From Vandiemenella viatica (Eukaryota > Arthropoda > Insecta > Orthoptera > Morabidae), in NCBI GenBank assembly GCA_031002005.1, contig CM061920.1, forward strand, positions 45,982,610 to 46,046,609: a DNA stretch of 64,000 bases, in the 5' to 3' direction. The position numbers were made by a program, and so were the translations under genes. The notes beneath the pieces were generated by a model. The model was not told where the DNA came from, ran no database searches, and was given only the letters and a program-made list of their open reading frames with translations. Positions within the stretch are counted from its first letter, which is position 1, and every line of letters starts with the position of its first letter. Shown in pieces: positions 23,460 through 34,586 of the stretch.

Positions 23460-24386
23460 ATTTTCTTTCCCATCCAAACTAGAAAATGCTATAACCAATA
23501 AAAAAAGATTTCCCAAAATTATTATATCTGTGATTTGATGATAAATTTGGTCACTAAGTAGAAGTAGTTACTGAATATAATTTTCGCACATTCTCTCCAG
23601 GATGATGCTGAAAGACAAGATTTCGATGGCTCTCTCATTATGACACGGAATGCTGTCGAAAGTTTGTCTTTCGACATCACCATCCATCAGTGAAACCATG
23701 GAGAATATATTTCAGCAACTTGCGAGGAAACCTCGTTCACATTAGTAGTATCAATGGCATAATATATATTGGCTAGGCTATTGGGAGAGTATTCATCGGA
23801 TAATATTTGTGTACAATGATATGACGTTAGTGAGAACTAGTATAGAGTAGTTGTGTAATAGAGCATAGGTGATGAGGGGATAAATCGGACTTGAAGCTAA
23901 CAGTACATGGCTTATATGTGCCGACCAGACATAACCTCTCATGGCCACATTCTGAAAATCAATATCTGCTCTTCAAATACTGCAAAGCCAACTAAACTGC
24001 TACTGACAGGATGGAAAACTAAATGGATGGTCAGTATATACACTTTTAAAATTTGGCATGATCGTGGTAATCATTAACTAATGCTTACCTTTGACAAGTA
24101 GAACTGTAGCTGCTTTTCATTTGATGGGTGCCAGAAGACTTTAATGCCTAATCTGATACTAGGGCAGTCAATGTTTACTGCAGAGACTCCGAACTATGAT
24201 TTAGAGAATATTCTTAAAGAGTTATGTGGCCAAATAACCACAGAAAATAACTACATTGTACTTTGCACAATTTTCATTGAATATTAAGGCAATGTTGGTT
24301 TTTTTTAAAATCAGGAGTGTTATGTGGCTAGTGAAACATGGTGCAGAAGTACAATATAAGAACATCTATACTTATAATAAGCAACT
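23460..24386. other. Intron, no recognised element
   Basis: A short hairpin occurs near 23612-23680 (GAAAGACAAGATTTCGATGG against TCGAAAGTTTGTCTTTCGAC, partial). Nothing else is supported. Confidence 0.4.
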
Positions 24387-25088
24387 TGTAACGTAACCAT
24401 GAACGTTACGGTTATATTTGGAGTGGATAGTGTAATCTGAGAGGTATGTAAGGTCTTTGGCGGTGGGCGAGCGCCGAGCGCGGGGAGTCGGGAGTCGGTG
24501 ATTGTCAGTGGTAACGTAGGGAACAGCCGGCGGGAACGGAAGGTCGACGGCAGTGTTTATCCCGTGAATACATCGTACGGCCGCTTGGCGTGTGTTTCGT
24601 ACTAAAGAACGCTGTGGGATGTGTGCTAAAGTATATGTGGGACTATGAAGGTTCTTACGAGAGACCTGATTCAATATAAACGGTGTTTAGTCAGATACTG
24701 CAGAATCGAACTATGGCGATTGTTTGTTAATTAGTTTCGAGAATTGTGCTCACTGCTTATTTATCTTTTGACTGTACTTGAATCTGCTATCTTCGGTGAC
24801 GAAGAAACATTAGTATTATTGTCTGGTGGCATGCTTGTTGACTGTGTAGTCTCAGAGGAATAAATCTACGAAAACTAGTACGCATATGTGTTCTTCTTCT
24901 GTGACTTTAATTAACCAATTAGCATAGCCGAAAGACTGGCGACCGCACGGCAAAACGAACCTTTAATTAAAAGAGTAATTAGTGGTGGAAGAAAGATTAA
25001 GAAAAATCGTGTTAGGAAGGGTAGCTGCTCCATTGCTTCAACGAACTTTTAACTATACAAACACGAATAGCGGCGAGTAGCCGTTACA
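24387..25088 (+). repeat. 5' LTR
   Basis: Begins TGTAACGTAACCATGAACG and ends AGTAGCCGTTACA. Contains a GC-rich first 250 bases, likely promoter-proximal, and an AGGAATAAATCTACG stretch near 24855 that may be the polyadenylation signal. The 3' LTR matches base for base apart from scattered substitutions and small indels. Confidence 0.9.
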
Positions 25089-25105
25089 TGGCTCAACGTG
25101 ACAGG
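25089..25105 (+). promoter_or_regulatory. Primer-binding site candidate
   Basis: TGGCTCAACGTGACAGG starts immediately after the LTR; TGG is complementary to the CCA end of a tRNA. The cognate tRNA was not identified. Confidence 0.5.
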
Positions 25106-26141
25106 ACAAGTTGCAGTTAAAATTGTTAAGGACGGACAGTGATTAATATAAAAAAAGTGCTGGAAATAATAAGCAGTGAGTAGCGCGGGAAGACAACAAT
25201 CGGCGATAGTACGGCTACTTCGAGGCGGCGAGTGCACAACAATGTAATAAACGAGAGGACCCGAGCTTTCACGATCGGAACCGAGCAACGCAGTCTGACA
25301 GGAAGCCTCGCCAGAGCAACAACTCGACACCGGGACAACGCGGGTACGCAGAAGCGGCGCGGCGTCATTGCCGTTGACGGCAGCGCGGTCAGCAACTGAG
25401 ATTCTTCGAAAGGAAAGTGCGAACAAATTTTTAATTAAAGAAAGACACAAACTGACATTAAAATAATTAAAAAAAAAAAAAATACTGTTTCGATTGGAAT
25501 CACATTTCCGCGGTAGTAATTATTTCTTTGGCATTAATGAATCTTCAAATGAGCTACTGACTATGCGGATTGCAAATTTTATGCATGCAAGCATAATTTT
25601 ATTCTGATTTGGGTCAAGTTATGTCAGTTTCTGTTAACGAATTAATTTGTAGATTTTTGTTGATTTTCCAAAGAAGTGCAAGATTTATTTTTCAGTCTTT
25701 GTAAAAGCACAAACCGGCACGAATAATTCGCGATTTTTTTAAGAGAAAAAAAAATTAATTATTATTTTTGCATATTGAGTAACAGAGGTCTTTTTCCTTT
25801 TCTTTCGTTAACTTATTAAAGTTGAAAGCCGGACAACTGTGTTAGATTTGCTTAGCAAATTATTTTTCAAGGAAAAAAAAAAAAAAAAAATTATTTTAGA
25901 GTTTCCGTAATTTTTTTTGTCATTGATAGTAGTGTATGTATTCAATTGAAAGTGTATTTTATGACATGGTGTATATCTTGTTTGATAGTTAAGTTAAAAG
26001 ATTTGGAAACAGAATTTTACCTTTTTTCTGTGCTAATGTATACTGGTGTATTCTGTTTGCTGGATTGACGGCGTTGGTTACTTCTTGTCTTTTCTACAAC
26101 GGAAGATTGAATGTGTTGTGTGAAATAATTTCGTAATATGT
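25106..26141. other. Non-coding leader of the LTR element
   Basis: About 1 kb between primer-binding site and Gag, GC-rich in its first third and AT-rich with A-runs in the rest. The minus-strand open frames over the GC-rich part have no recognisable content. A packaging signal could reside here (inference). Confidence 0.5.
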
Positions 26142-27962
26142 GTGAATGGGGGGATGGTGCTGGGAGGTGAGTCCCTTGGTGACGCACCCAGTGTAGACAT
26201 TAATCAGTCCTCCCTTACTGTGTCGATGACGAGTTTTGCTAGTGAATCAGAAGTTGACAAGTTAAGAGAAGTGGTTAGGGAAAGTAATGAGGCGTCCATG
26301 TCGGAAATGTTTTGTGCTTTCCAGGGACAATTTGTCATGTCAATTCAGTCCCTTCTTGAAGCTAAATTAAATGAAAATAGTATTTCACTTGAATCCAGAT
26401 TAAATGAATCACTTGCATACAAATTAAATGAAAATAGTATTTCACTTGAATCCAGATTAAATGAATCACTTGAATCCAAATTAAATGAAAATAGTATTTC
26501 ACTTGAATCCAGATTAAATGAATCACTTGCATCCAAATTAAATGAAAATAGTATTTTGCTTGAATCTAAATTAAATGAAAATAAGGAGAGTATCGAATGT
26601 CTTCGGGATGCTTTTGAATCGCGACTAGGGCGGTTTAGAGAAGAATTGACCCAGTATAGGGAACTTTGTACGCAACAAACTGCTGAAATATCGGGTAAAT
26701 TGACTCAGTATCGTTCAGACTGCGAACAAGTAACTAGTGTTTTGCACCAAAATATGGAATCCCTAAAGAAAACAGTCGAGCTTATAGAAGATAACCATGA
26801 TGAAAGATTGTCGAAGGTGGAGACTTTAGGAGAAACCCTTACCGAAAAATACACGGGAGTAAAAGAAGAAGTTGACCATTTAACAGTCGGCGTAGAGAAA
26901 TTGTCGTGTCAGGTGGAAAAGGTTAAGGCTTCCACTGCAGTGTGGGTGAATGAAAAGTTACAGTTACAAGAGAAGCAAATTGAAAAAAGTCTAAAGTTAC
27001 GAGTTCCACAAGTTGTGCGAGAAGAGGTTGTCAAATGTCAAATCTTGCCAAATGTGAATGCGCTCACTGCGTGCATGGTAGAAGAGAAAGTGGACTGGGA
27101 GGACTTTTGTGATAATGGGGGGATACACCCAGTTGATTTTGTGAAGAAGTTTGAAAATTTTGGGCCGTTCTGTAGGGCCGTAGAAAGAAAGAAGATAGAA
27201 ATGTTCAGTAAACATATCAAGGGGAATGCCCGAATGTGGGGAGAACGGGCTGCAGATAATTGCGAGACGTTTGAGGAGTTTAAGTCAGCTTTTTTGGAAC
27301 ATTTCTGGTCCATCGACCGGCAAATTGCTGTTCGGCGGAATTTAATGATGGGAAAACCATACTCGCCGGGTGGTGGCACTCAGCAAAATTTTTTCTTGAA
27401 GTGTGTTAATTCTTGTAAACATTTAAGTTCACCATTTAGTGAAGGGGAATATGTGCGGATGATTAGTGCGCGTTTGCCCGAGTCGACACAGCTTGTATTT
27501 GTCAGTCACAATATATGTACCATTGACGAGGCGGTAAAGATGTTGGGTCGGCTGGACGAACAAGAGAAAAGTATAAGAGCAAAAGAATATGGGGTGAGGA
27601 CACCCACACATTACGCGGAGAAATCGCAATCGGAAGGGGACAGAAGTAATTCACATCAGCAGCAGGAGAGCTACAATCATTTTGATAACAGGAATCGAGG
27701 CGGCTACAATAACCGCGGGCAGAGAGGAGGATTTGGACGTGGTCGTGGAACAGGAGGAGGAGGATTTAGAGGTGAATATAATGGACCAACTGGAGATGAT
27801 CGGTCCCGAGAAGAGTCAGTAAATCAGGTGCAGGTGGCCGTGGTGGAGAGTGCAGCCACAGGTAAACTAGTGCCTGTCACTGCTTCAGCCTCGGCGGGGA
27901 CAGGAGACGATACGAGGCTATCAAAAGAAGAACCAGAAGACAATACGAAGGGGGCGAGATGA
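26142..27962 (+). CDS. Gag polyprotein with repeated coiled coil and RGG box
   Basis: 606 codons, uninterrupted. The track-style start is a GTG at 26142, and a real ATG (26154, codon 5) follows in frame. Residues 75-150 are four 19-residue units (KLNENSISLESRLNESLAY and variants), part of a coiled coil reaching to about 290. Residues about 310-470 are a capsid-like domain, with DWEDFCDNGGIHPVDFVKKF, ARMWGERAADNCETFEEFK and LMMGKPYSPGGGTQQNFF. The C-terminus has an arginine-glycine box (GGYNNRGQRGGFGRGRGTG) where retrotransposon Gags usually carry CCHC knuckles; none is seen. It would form the particle shell and bind RNA. The frame is intact although the rest of Pol is lost. Confidence 0.85.
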   Translation: MNGGMVLGGESLGDAPSVDINQSSLTVSMTSFASESEVDKLREVVRESNEASMSEMFCAFQGQFVMSIQSLLEAKLNENSISLESRLNESLAYKLNENSISLESRLNESLESKLNENSISLESRLNESLASKLNENSILLESKLNENKESIECLRDAFESRLGRFREELTQYRELCTQQTAEISGKLTQYRSDCEQVTSVLHQNMESLKKTVELIEDNHDERLSKVETLGETLTEKYTGVKEEVDHLTVGVEKLSCQVEKVKASTAVWVNEKLQLQEKQIEKSLKLRVPQVVREEVVKCQILPNVNALTACMVEEKVDWEDFCDNGGIHPVDFVKKFENFGPFCRAVERKKIEMFSKHIKGNARMWGERAADNCETFEEFKSAFLEHFWSIDRQIAVRRNLMMGKPYSPGGGTQQNFFLKCVNSCKHLSSPFSEGEYVRMISARLPESTQLVFVSHNICTIDEAVKMLGRLDEQEKSIRAKEYGVRTPTHYAEKSQSEGDRSNSHQQQESYNHFDNRNRGGYNNRGQRGGFGRGRGTGGGGFRGEYNGPTGDDRSREESVNQVQVAVVESAATGKLVPVTASASAGTGDDTRLSKEEPEDNTKGAR

Positions 27963-28704
27963 AGATGAGATTTCTAATGAACCAATTACAAACGATCAAG
28001 GAGAGGAAAGAGTGATCTGGACGAATGTCGGAGATTATGCTAAACTGTTCATCGCTAAAGCGCGCATTCATGAGGAGGAGAGTGATGACTCGTCAGAAGA
28101 GTGGTCAAGTTGGAAGGAGATAAGGTGGTTCGGACAAGAAAAGGCAAAGATAATTTCAGAACTAACTTATAGATCAAATGGAAGAGAAACTGTGAATAAA
28201 AATGATGTTTGTGAGCCAGATGAGCAGGAGAAGGCTTGTGTGACTGACGACAAAATTGTTAAGAAAGATACTGTAGTAAAAGAAGAAATAAGGTCAGTAG
28301 AAGAAGATGGAAGACAGCGAGAAGCAGTCCTTGAGGTGAAAGAAACACTTCAGGAGACAGAAACAGTGAAGCCTGAAACTTTGCCGGAAGGGAATCTCGA
28401 AGTGAAACATTGTATGATGGTAAATGAGAACTATCCATTATGTAAAGACACAAAACAGAAGGTAATTAATGGGAAGAAAGAGACTAGGCAGAATAGAGGA
28501 TACTATGTGAAGCCAGAAGAATGGTATTTGCTGAGAGAAGAAAGTTGGAAGAGGCACAGGAAGAAGTTACGGTTATATGATGAAGCAAAGAATGTAAATA
28601 AGAAGAAAGGAGGAGGAAGAGAAGAGAGTTGGAAGAAGCGTAAGAAGAAGCGGGGTTTAATGCTGTTTGGTGAAGGAAGGAATATTGTAAAGAAAAAGAA
28701 GTAG
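27871..28704 (+). CDS. Second ORF of the LTR element, highly charged, unknown
   Basis: This frame is open from 27871, 92 bases before the Gag stop, to the stop at 28702-28704. No ATG opens it near its start, so it is probably reached by a +1 shift from Gag or by splicing. The product is acidic in its first two thirds (runs of E/K, EESDDSSEEWSSWKEIRWFG) and strongly basic at the end (KKGGGREESWKKRKKKRG). There is no D-S/T-G protease motif and no RT motif. It occupies the place of Pol. Role unknown. Confidence 0.6.
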   Translation, partial: CLSLLQPRRGQETIRGYQKKNQKTIRRGRDEDEISNEPITNDQGEERVIWTNVGDYAKLFIAKARIHEEESDDSSEEWSSWKEIRWFGQEKAKIISELTYRSNGRETVNKNDVCEPDEQEKACVTDDKIVKKDTVVKEEIRSVEEDGRQREAVLEVKETLQETETVKPETLPEGNLEVKHCMMVNENYPLCKDTKQKVINGKKETRQNRGYYVKPEEWYLLREESWKRHRKKLRLYDEAKNVNKKKGGGREESWKKRKKKRGLMLFGEGRNIVKKKK

Positions 28705-28812
28705 GTACATTAGGTAGAGGGGGTGAGGTACAGTCTTCAGTTGCCTCACTACGCATGATGGAAACATCCATGCATAAATGCCTTAGCGTTATGGTAGGTT
28801 TAGGTTTTCAGG

Positions 28813-29142
28813 TTGTTTGGTCATCACAATTATTTCTTCTATGGTATTGTACAGTTGTTGTATCAAATGTCTTTTGCGGTTGTGCGCAGATTAGCGACCC
28901 GCACACTGTTTGTTTTGGTGCAAACGCATTTTAAGTCGTCACGAGTAAAGAAGGAGATACGAAAGTTTAAAGTTTTGTACGAAGGTCCCTATAGGGTCAA
29001 AGCCTGTTTGAGGGATAATGCTTACAAATTAGAATATGCCGATGGGAGAGAAGTTGCCGGGACTTTCAATGTCATTTCTCTGAAACCTTACAAATATTTT
29101 GGTGAGGAGGGGAGTGTCGGTGGGGTGTCAGGCACCGGATAG
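28813..29142 (+). pseudogene. Integrase C-terminal remnant
   Basis: From about 28880 the frame reads RTLFVLVQTHFKSSR, then FKVLYEGPYRV and FNVISLKPYKYF. These are the hallmarks of the C-terminal domain of Ty3/gypsy integrases (GPY/F module). The zinc finger and D,D-35-E core are absent upstream. It is the only piece of Pol left. The 5' 20 codons of the frame look random. Confidence 0.75.
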
Positions 29143-29961
29143 AGGGGCCCACCTCACAGCACTGTCGCATCTACCGCACCTCCAAGCATTAAGTGTTGCC
29201 ATGATTTAAGTAAGTTTTCAGTAGTTTCTTGTAACAATCAATCGCAGTCACAATTAGAATGTGTAAGAGGCTGTGTCAATAAGTTAGTGGGGTAAGGACT
29301 TTTGGTAGTTGGGTACAGATTGGTGACCCACGTAGTATTAATACACAGTTGCGGAAGGCATTCTTGCTGGTTTGTGTTTCCCAGTAATTTTAGCCCCGAG
29401 GCTGGACAATGTACTTAGAAGTGCGGTTTTCCCTTTCATTAAAGTGTTAAGATGATTTAAGTGTGGCGCAGCGTAATGTCAGTTTGCGTCTTTCCGCGTG
29501 TGGAGTGATCAGTGTTGGTGTACAACAGTCAGTGAATGAGGCACCTGCCTGAGCAGGGCACACTGTCAGTGCACTGTCGAAGTAAACAAGGCACGATTCA
29601 GTGCATGTGTCATACATCAGAAAAAAAGAGAGGAAAAATTGTTGTCAAAATATATTGTAACTCAATTTGTAATTTCTTGGTTATATGTCATGGATCTAAG
29701 CAAGGACATATGGACATTGAAAGGTTTGATGATTTGTTTCATGCAGTTTCAGACTGTGTGTGTTATTCTTAATGTGTATGTAATTATGTTAGTTTAAGGA
29801 TAAGCAAGCAGCCACCCAGACTTCCCTTTATGTTTGGTAAACATTTAATCTTGTATTTTTTTTGTAACATGTTTCTATGTATATGTGAACAAGTGTGGTT
29901 TGTGATGACAAAAGTCGGTGCTTTGTCAATGCCGACTTTTGCCACATTGTAACGGTGGGGG
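29143..29961. other. 3' untranslated region of the LTR element
   Basis: No conserved coding content. A GC-containing hairpin AAAGTCGG...CCGACTTT spans about 29909-29941, immediately before the polypurine tract GGTGGGGG (29954-29961). Confidence 0.6.
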
Positions 29962-30666
29962 TGTAACGTAACCATGAACGTTACGGTTATATTTGGAGTG
30001 GATAGTGTAATCTGAGAGGTATGTAAGGTCTTTGGCGGTGGGCGAGCGCCGAGCGCGGTGGAGTCGGGAGTCGGTGATTGTCAGTGGTAACGTACGGAAC
30101 AGCCGGCGGGAACGGAAGGTCTACGGCAGTGTGTTTTTATCCCGTGAATACATCGTACGGCCGCTTGGCGTGTGTTCCGTACTAAGAACACTGTGGGATG
30201 TGTGCTAAAGTATATGTTGGACTATGAAGGTTCTCCGAGAGACCTGATTCAATATAAACTGTGTTTAGTAAACTACTGCAGAATCGGACTATGGCGATTG
30301 TTTGTTAATTAGTTTCGAGAATTGTGCTCACTGCTTATTTATCTTTTGACTGTACTTGAATCTGCTATCTTCGGTGACGAAGAAACATTAGTATTATTGT
30401 CTGGTGGCATGCTTGTTGACTGTGTAGTCTCAGAGGAATAAATCTACGAAAACTAGTACGCATATGTGTTCTTCTTCTGTGACTTTAATTAACCAATTAG
30501 CATAGCCGAAAGACTGGCGACCGCACGGCAAAACGAACCTTTAATTAAAAGAGTAATTAGTGGTGGAAGAAAGCTTAAGAAAAATCGTGTTAGGAAGTGT
30601 AGCTGCTCAATTGCTTCAACGAACTTTTAACTATACAAACACGAATAGCGGCGAGTAGCCGTTACA
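29962..30666 (+). repeat. 3' LTR
   Basis: Direct repeat of 24387-25088 with scattered differences, for example a GT insertion at GCGCGGTGG and a four-base insertion around the GTGTTTTTATCC run. The following AACT completes the target duplication. Confidence 0.9.
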
Positions 30667-30949
30667 AACTCTTGGTCATCTATGACAACATCTGTCACGC
30701 CATGACGTCACTCTATGACAGCATGCTCTGTCGTCAGGCTTTAATCCATTGTTCTATGTTGTGCACGTTATTTAATAACATTTCTAAGCATCCGCATTTA
30801 AATCAACATACCAATCATTAGGTGATTACACTTATGTATTATTCTTTTGATATATAGAAGTATTTCTTAAATTCTTTCTCCATAGATATGAAAGATAAAA
30901 GCTTTCATTTTTGAGCATCAATGTTAGCAAAAGTTTTTATTAGATTTTT

Positions 30950-32080
30950 ACTTAGCATGGGTCAGAATTAAAACTGGAATTTGATGCTACAGCAGAGGGA
31001 ATGAATTAGGGGTTTTTTTTTCCTTTTTTTTTTCAAAATAATTTAAACTGTGTCCTTTTATTGAAATTATTAAATAGTTTGAAAGGAAATAGTTCACACT
31101 GACCATGATCTATGCAGCCTACACTACAATTAAAATAAATATTATGTGACATAATGTCAGTTTATAAGATTTATTATAATTTCCTTTGCTTTCACTGAAC
31201 AATATTACTGAGGCTATTATTTCAGCAACATGTAACTGTGTCAGTCATTCAAATGTTTTAAAATTGGTCTGAATCACAGATAACAAAAAAGAAAGGTGTA
31301 AAAACGCTTGAAGATTATTGATCAAATTTATTTTGTGATGCATTATTGCCACTAAAATGTGATACACTATATGTATTAATATGTGTGTGACTGAAGTATT
31401 GTTTTTCTGGTGGCAAGTTTAGCGTGGTATGTGGTTCGGTTGAAATGCAACCTGGACCCAGATGGAAACAGCAAGGCACAAGGAATTACATTAGATTTTA
31501 TGTTATAACAATTCTGTTTAGTTAAGCAATTGATAAGAAATTAATTTCCAAAACACTGAAAGAAAAATATGTATTTCATTTAAATTGCGATATTAATTAA
31601 CAGTTTTTGTTTTTTTTACTAAAATCATTACATTTTGAATTAAAGAAGTTCCAAATTGATTGCAATATATGTGGCCAAAACCACAATTAAATATTACGTT
31701 GCATATCGTAAGTTGTTAAGTTTTATTTTTAGCAGCCTTCGTTTTCACTGGGATCATTATATGTAATCTGTGTCAGCCATTAACACATCACAGGTAATAA
31801 GAAAGATACGTATAAGAACCTGTGATGATTTGGATCAAGTTTATATCGCGATGCATGATGACACTGACATGCAATACAGGGAGTGTATTAATTTGCATGT
31901 GATAGAAGCTTTGCTTTTCTAGAAGCAATATTGACGAGATTGTGGTTAGGCTGAAATGCAACCTGGACTAAGTTGAAAATTGAAGCTTTTTGCTACAGTA
32001 CAAGGGACGATAAATTGCAATTAACTATATTTTATTCTAATTAGCTAAGCAGCTGCAGAGAAATAAATTACCATAACACT
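30950..32080. repeat. Diverged tandem repeat, about 0.5 kb unit
   Basis: Three successive occurrences of the same order of blocks: TTTGATGCTACAGC near 30990, GAAATGCAACCTGGACC near 31443 and GAAATGCAACCTGGAC near 31953. Flanking ATGTGATA and TGGATCAAG/TTGATCAAA blocks recur in the last two. Spacing is roughly 470-530 bases. A further copy in reverse orientation is at 47960-48160. It may be the body of an unrecognised element. Confidence 0.6.
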
Positions 32081-32467
32081 CCATTAATCCCGTCATTTTT
32101 GATGGGCTTTGGGACTAGTTTACTATGAAAAACCTGTTACATGTTTGTCTGTTAATTGTCTACGTTGCAAAGGATTGAGGAAATGTTACTGATCTAAACA
32201 AAATTACTTCAAACACTTAGAAAAGGAAATGAAACTGTTTGTTAACACTCTTAAAATAAGCTTCCATTAAATAATGTGTTAGCCTCAATGGTGCAATTCA
32301 TTTCCATAACTGTTACATAATAACCTTACAAAACCTAACCAACAATCATAGAGGCATGCTACTGATACAATGAGGCAAACAAGGCTAGTGAAAACATTGT
32401 TCGTCTTACCTGGCTACTAAGGAATTCTCGTGGCTATTACATCTTCCTCTCATGAATGTGTCTAGCA
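32081..32467. other. Intron, no recognised element
   Basis: Ordinary AT-rich sequence. Confidence 0.4.
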
Positions 32468-33500
32468 CAGCGGTTCCCAACCTTTATTGTTACACGACCC
32501 ACTTTTAAGTAAAAAAACATTTCGCGACCCAACTAATATGAGAGTATATCTAAAATCAGAATGGGAACTGTTTTATGACCTCGATATGCTATCAACTATC
32601 CTATCCTACGAAAAGCCAAAATTTTCGTACAAAAGTTATACTATCAACAAAAACATGAATTGATAATACATAAAACAACTAACATATTATAGACCGGGAG
32701 GCGGCTGCACAGACCCATCACCTCATCATGTTAACTGCTGAAATTCACAATTAGAAGTAACTCGATAAGCATAATAAAATGCAACTGGTCTGCCAAGTCG
32801 CTTTTTGATGGAAACCACCTGCAGACCCGATTTCAGTGGTTGATTGGTTGGTTTATCATTGTGTTTTACTGCACCCAAATGTATGAAAATATGGAAGACT
32901 GGAAGCAGGAAAGCACAATGGTAAACTTACCAGATTTGTAGGTGTTTTCTGCCAAGATATAACTTCACACATCAGTGGCATTTTAATTTGAAAATCTAGT
33001 TTTAACTAATCCTGGAATTTCAGCTGTCAATTCGATGAGGTGATGCTTCATGCAACCGCCTCCCAGTTTATTACAAAGATAATGGAAAATACGTTTTAAA
33101 AACACAACTTTACAATTAGTGAGATTTCTGGCACTGGTGTTTACTGATGCATTAATATCAGGGTTAACACTGGTTAATTTTAACCTTAAGTCATTTTCTA
33201 CACATAGTTTATTTCTGTATTTGTTTTTCAAAAGCAGTAAAGTAGAAAAAGCTCGTTCACACAAGTATGTCGTGTTGAACGACATCAAGAACTTCACAAC
33301 TAATTTAGAGATTTCTTGATACTCTGCTCGTACATTCATCTAGAAAAAAATTAAGTATTTTTCCTTAAAAATTGTATTTAAATAAGATAGCTCTATAACC
33401 GAGTTTTCTTCAGATGTTAAAAGTTTTGGGCCTTTCAAATATTCCTCTTCAAAAGGATTTCTTATTCAAAAGTAACTGTCATCAATTTTTGGAAAGTGGC
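32468..33500 (-). mobile_element. hAT relic with ZBED/Buster-like transposase tail
   Basis: One end carries CAGCGGTTCCCAACCTTT at 32468, a typical hAT terminus. On the minus strand 32983-33339 encode the dimerisation region with EYQEISKLVVKF and TTYLCERAFSTLLLLKNKYR. This is the YLCE-x-x-FS block of hAT proteins related to ZBED5-type genes. Homology continues upstream to about 33500 (FEEEYLKGPKLLT) after a stop. The opposite terminus is not found; the copy is truncated. Confidence 0.7.
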
Positions 33501-33799
33501 TTCTAAACAATTATTAGTAAGCGAATAAAACACATTTCACTTTTTAACACATAACAAAATTTAAAATCGTTACGGGCACTTGAAATAAAAAAAGAAATCC
33601 TTATAACGGGAATCTTTCAGTTGCCAGAGACTCGTCCATGCACACTGGGTGCACCACGTGAAGTAGAGTTTGACATTTGGTTGGAAAAGGCTGATATGAC
33701 CTGTCCTAAACCATCACTTACCATAATTGATGGAAGAATGGTGTCAACATGTAAAAGAAATGAACACACATAAACATAATTAATAAAAGTAAGAATGTA

Positions 33800-33960
33800 G
33801 TGAGAGAACTGCCGTGAGGAGATATTTATGTGGAAAGGAAAGATAAATTATTTCAGCACTCACCAAAGTTGAAGGTAGGAAGGAAGCAGCAACACGAAAT
33901 AATATACAAACACAATATTTTGGGGTTAACCCTTTGTGAAGTAGAAAGAAACATGCGCTC
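33800..33960. repeat. Diverged single arm of the 13.5 kb foldback family
   Basis: Shares CACTCACCAAAGTTGAAGG, AGCAGCAACACG and ATATTTATGTGGAAAGG with 13530-13660. The second arm is missing. Confidence 0.6.
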
Positions 33961-34079
33961 AACTCAGCCACATGCAGAATAATATGTTCATAAACCTTCC
34001 TCAGCAGTAGAACTTGGTGAGGTTATGCAGATTCTCTTGTTTTTTTTTCAGTCACTACATATATATACATAAACATATT

Positions 34080-34360
34080 GGTGATGAGGCTTAAAAAGAT
34101 ATTTGCGGAAGAATTAAGAGCAGTGCATGGAAGGGAGAAGGTCATATGACCTTGGCACTCGATTTAGGTATAATGGTGGGGGAAAATTCTCTTTATAACT
34201 ACTGGAGTTGAGGATTGGAATAAATCACTAAGATAAATTATGAATAATTTACCAAAAATGCTGAAAGAATTTGAAATTTGTTGAGGTGAAAAGAAGACAG
34301 GAACAGGAAAGGGGAAAAATGGGTGGGTATGGAGATTGTTAATGAAGCATGAGCTTTATC
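34080..34360 (+). pseudogene. Non-LTR family C, 3' fragment
   Basis: Broken relative of 20250-20570: GGTGATGAGGC, GCACTCGATTTAGG and a degraded FSL..GVEDWNKSL segment. The tail ends GAGCTTTATC-like, then an AAATTAAT-type end. Confidence 0.65.
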
Positions 34361-34586
34361 ATAATTAAATTAATGATAATTTCTGTGTTGCGGTGAAAAT
34401 TTATTTGCAAAGTTTTTACATATAAAGAAATTAAAGTGCATGCCAATATAAAGAAAGGTGTGGAGAAGATTGAGATTGCAAAGTGTAGAGAGCATAAACT
34501 ATAAATGAAAAAAAGAAAAGTGAGTGAATTATAATTTCATATTACAATTAGAATTTGTATTAGTTAAATGTACTGAAAAGCAAATA

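Larger units (their letters stand above)
24387..30666 (+). mobile_element. Gag-only Ty3/gypsy-type LTR element, complete with target duplication
   Basis: Two LTRs of about 702 and 705 bases (starting TGTAACG, ending GTTACA) bracket 4.9 kb and are flanked by the 4-bp duplication AACT (24383-24386 and 30667-30670). A TGG-starting primer-binding-like site follows the 5' LTR, and a purine tract (GGTGGGGG) precedes the 3' LTR. Inside are a full-length Gag gene, a second ORF of unknown role and only the last part of integrase. Protease, RT, RNase H and the integrase core are missing, so the element must have relied on a relative. The LTRs differ at roughly twenty positions by eye, indicating a moderately young insertion. 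Confidence 0.9.

Noticed and set aside
23601..23692. Possible small exon after TTCTCTCCAG
   Set aside because: Open for 30 codons to a stop, but it does not fit the phase left by exon b and no donor is needed; also overlaps a hairpin.
25049..25450. Long minus-strand open frames in GC-rich sequence after the 5' LTR
   Set aside because: They overlap in two frames, contain no domain and lie in the leader of a plus-strand element; open only because of base composition.
27038..27379. Minus-strand frame of 113 codons
   Set aside because: Antisense to the Gag capsid region.
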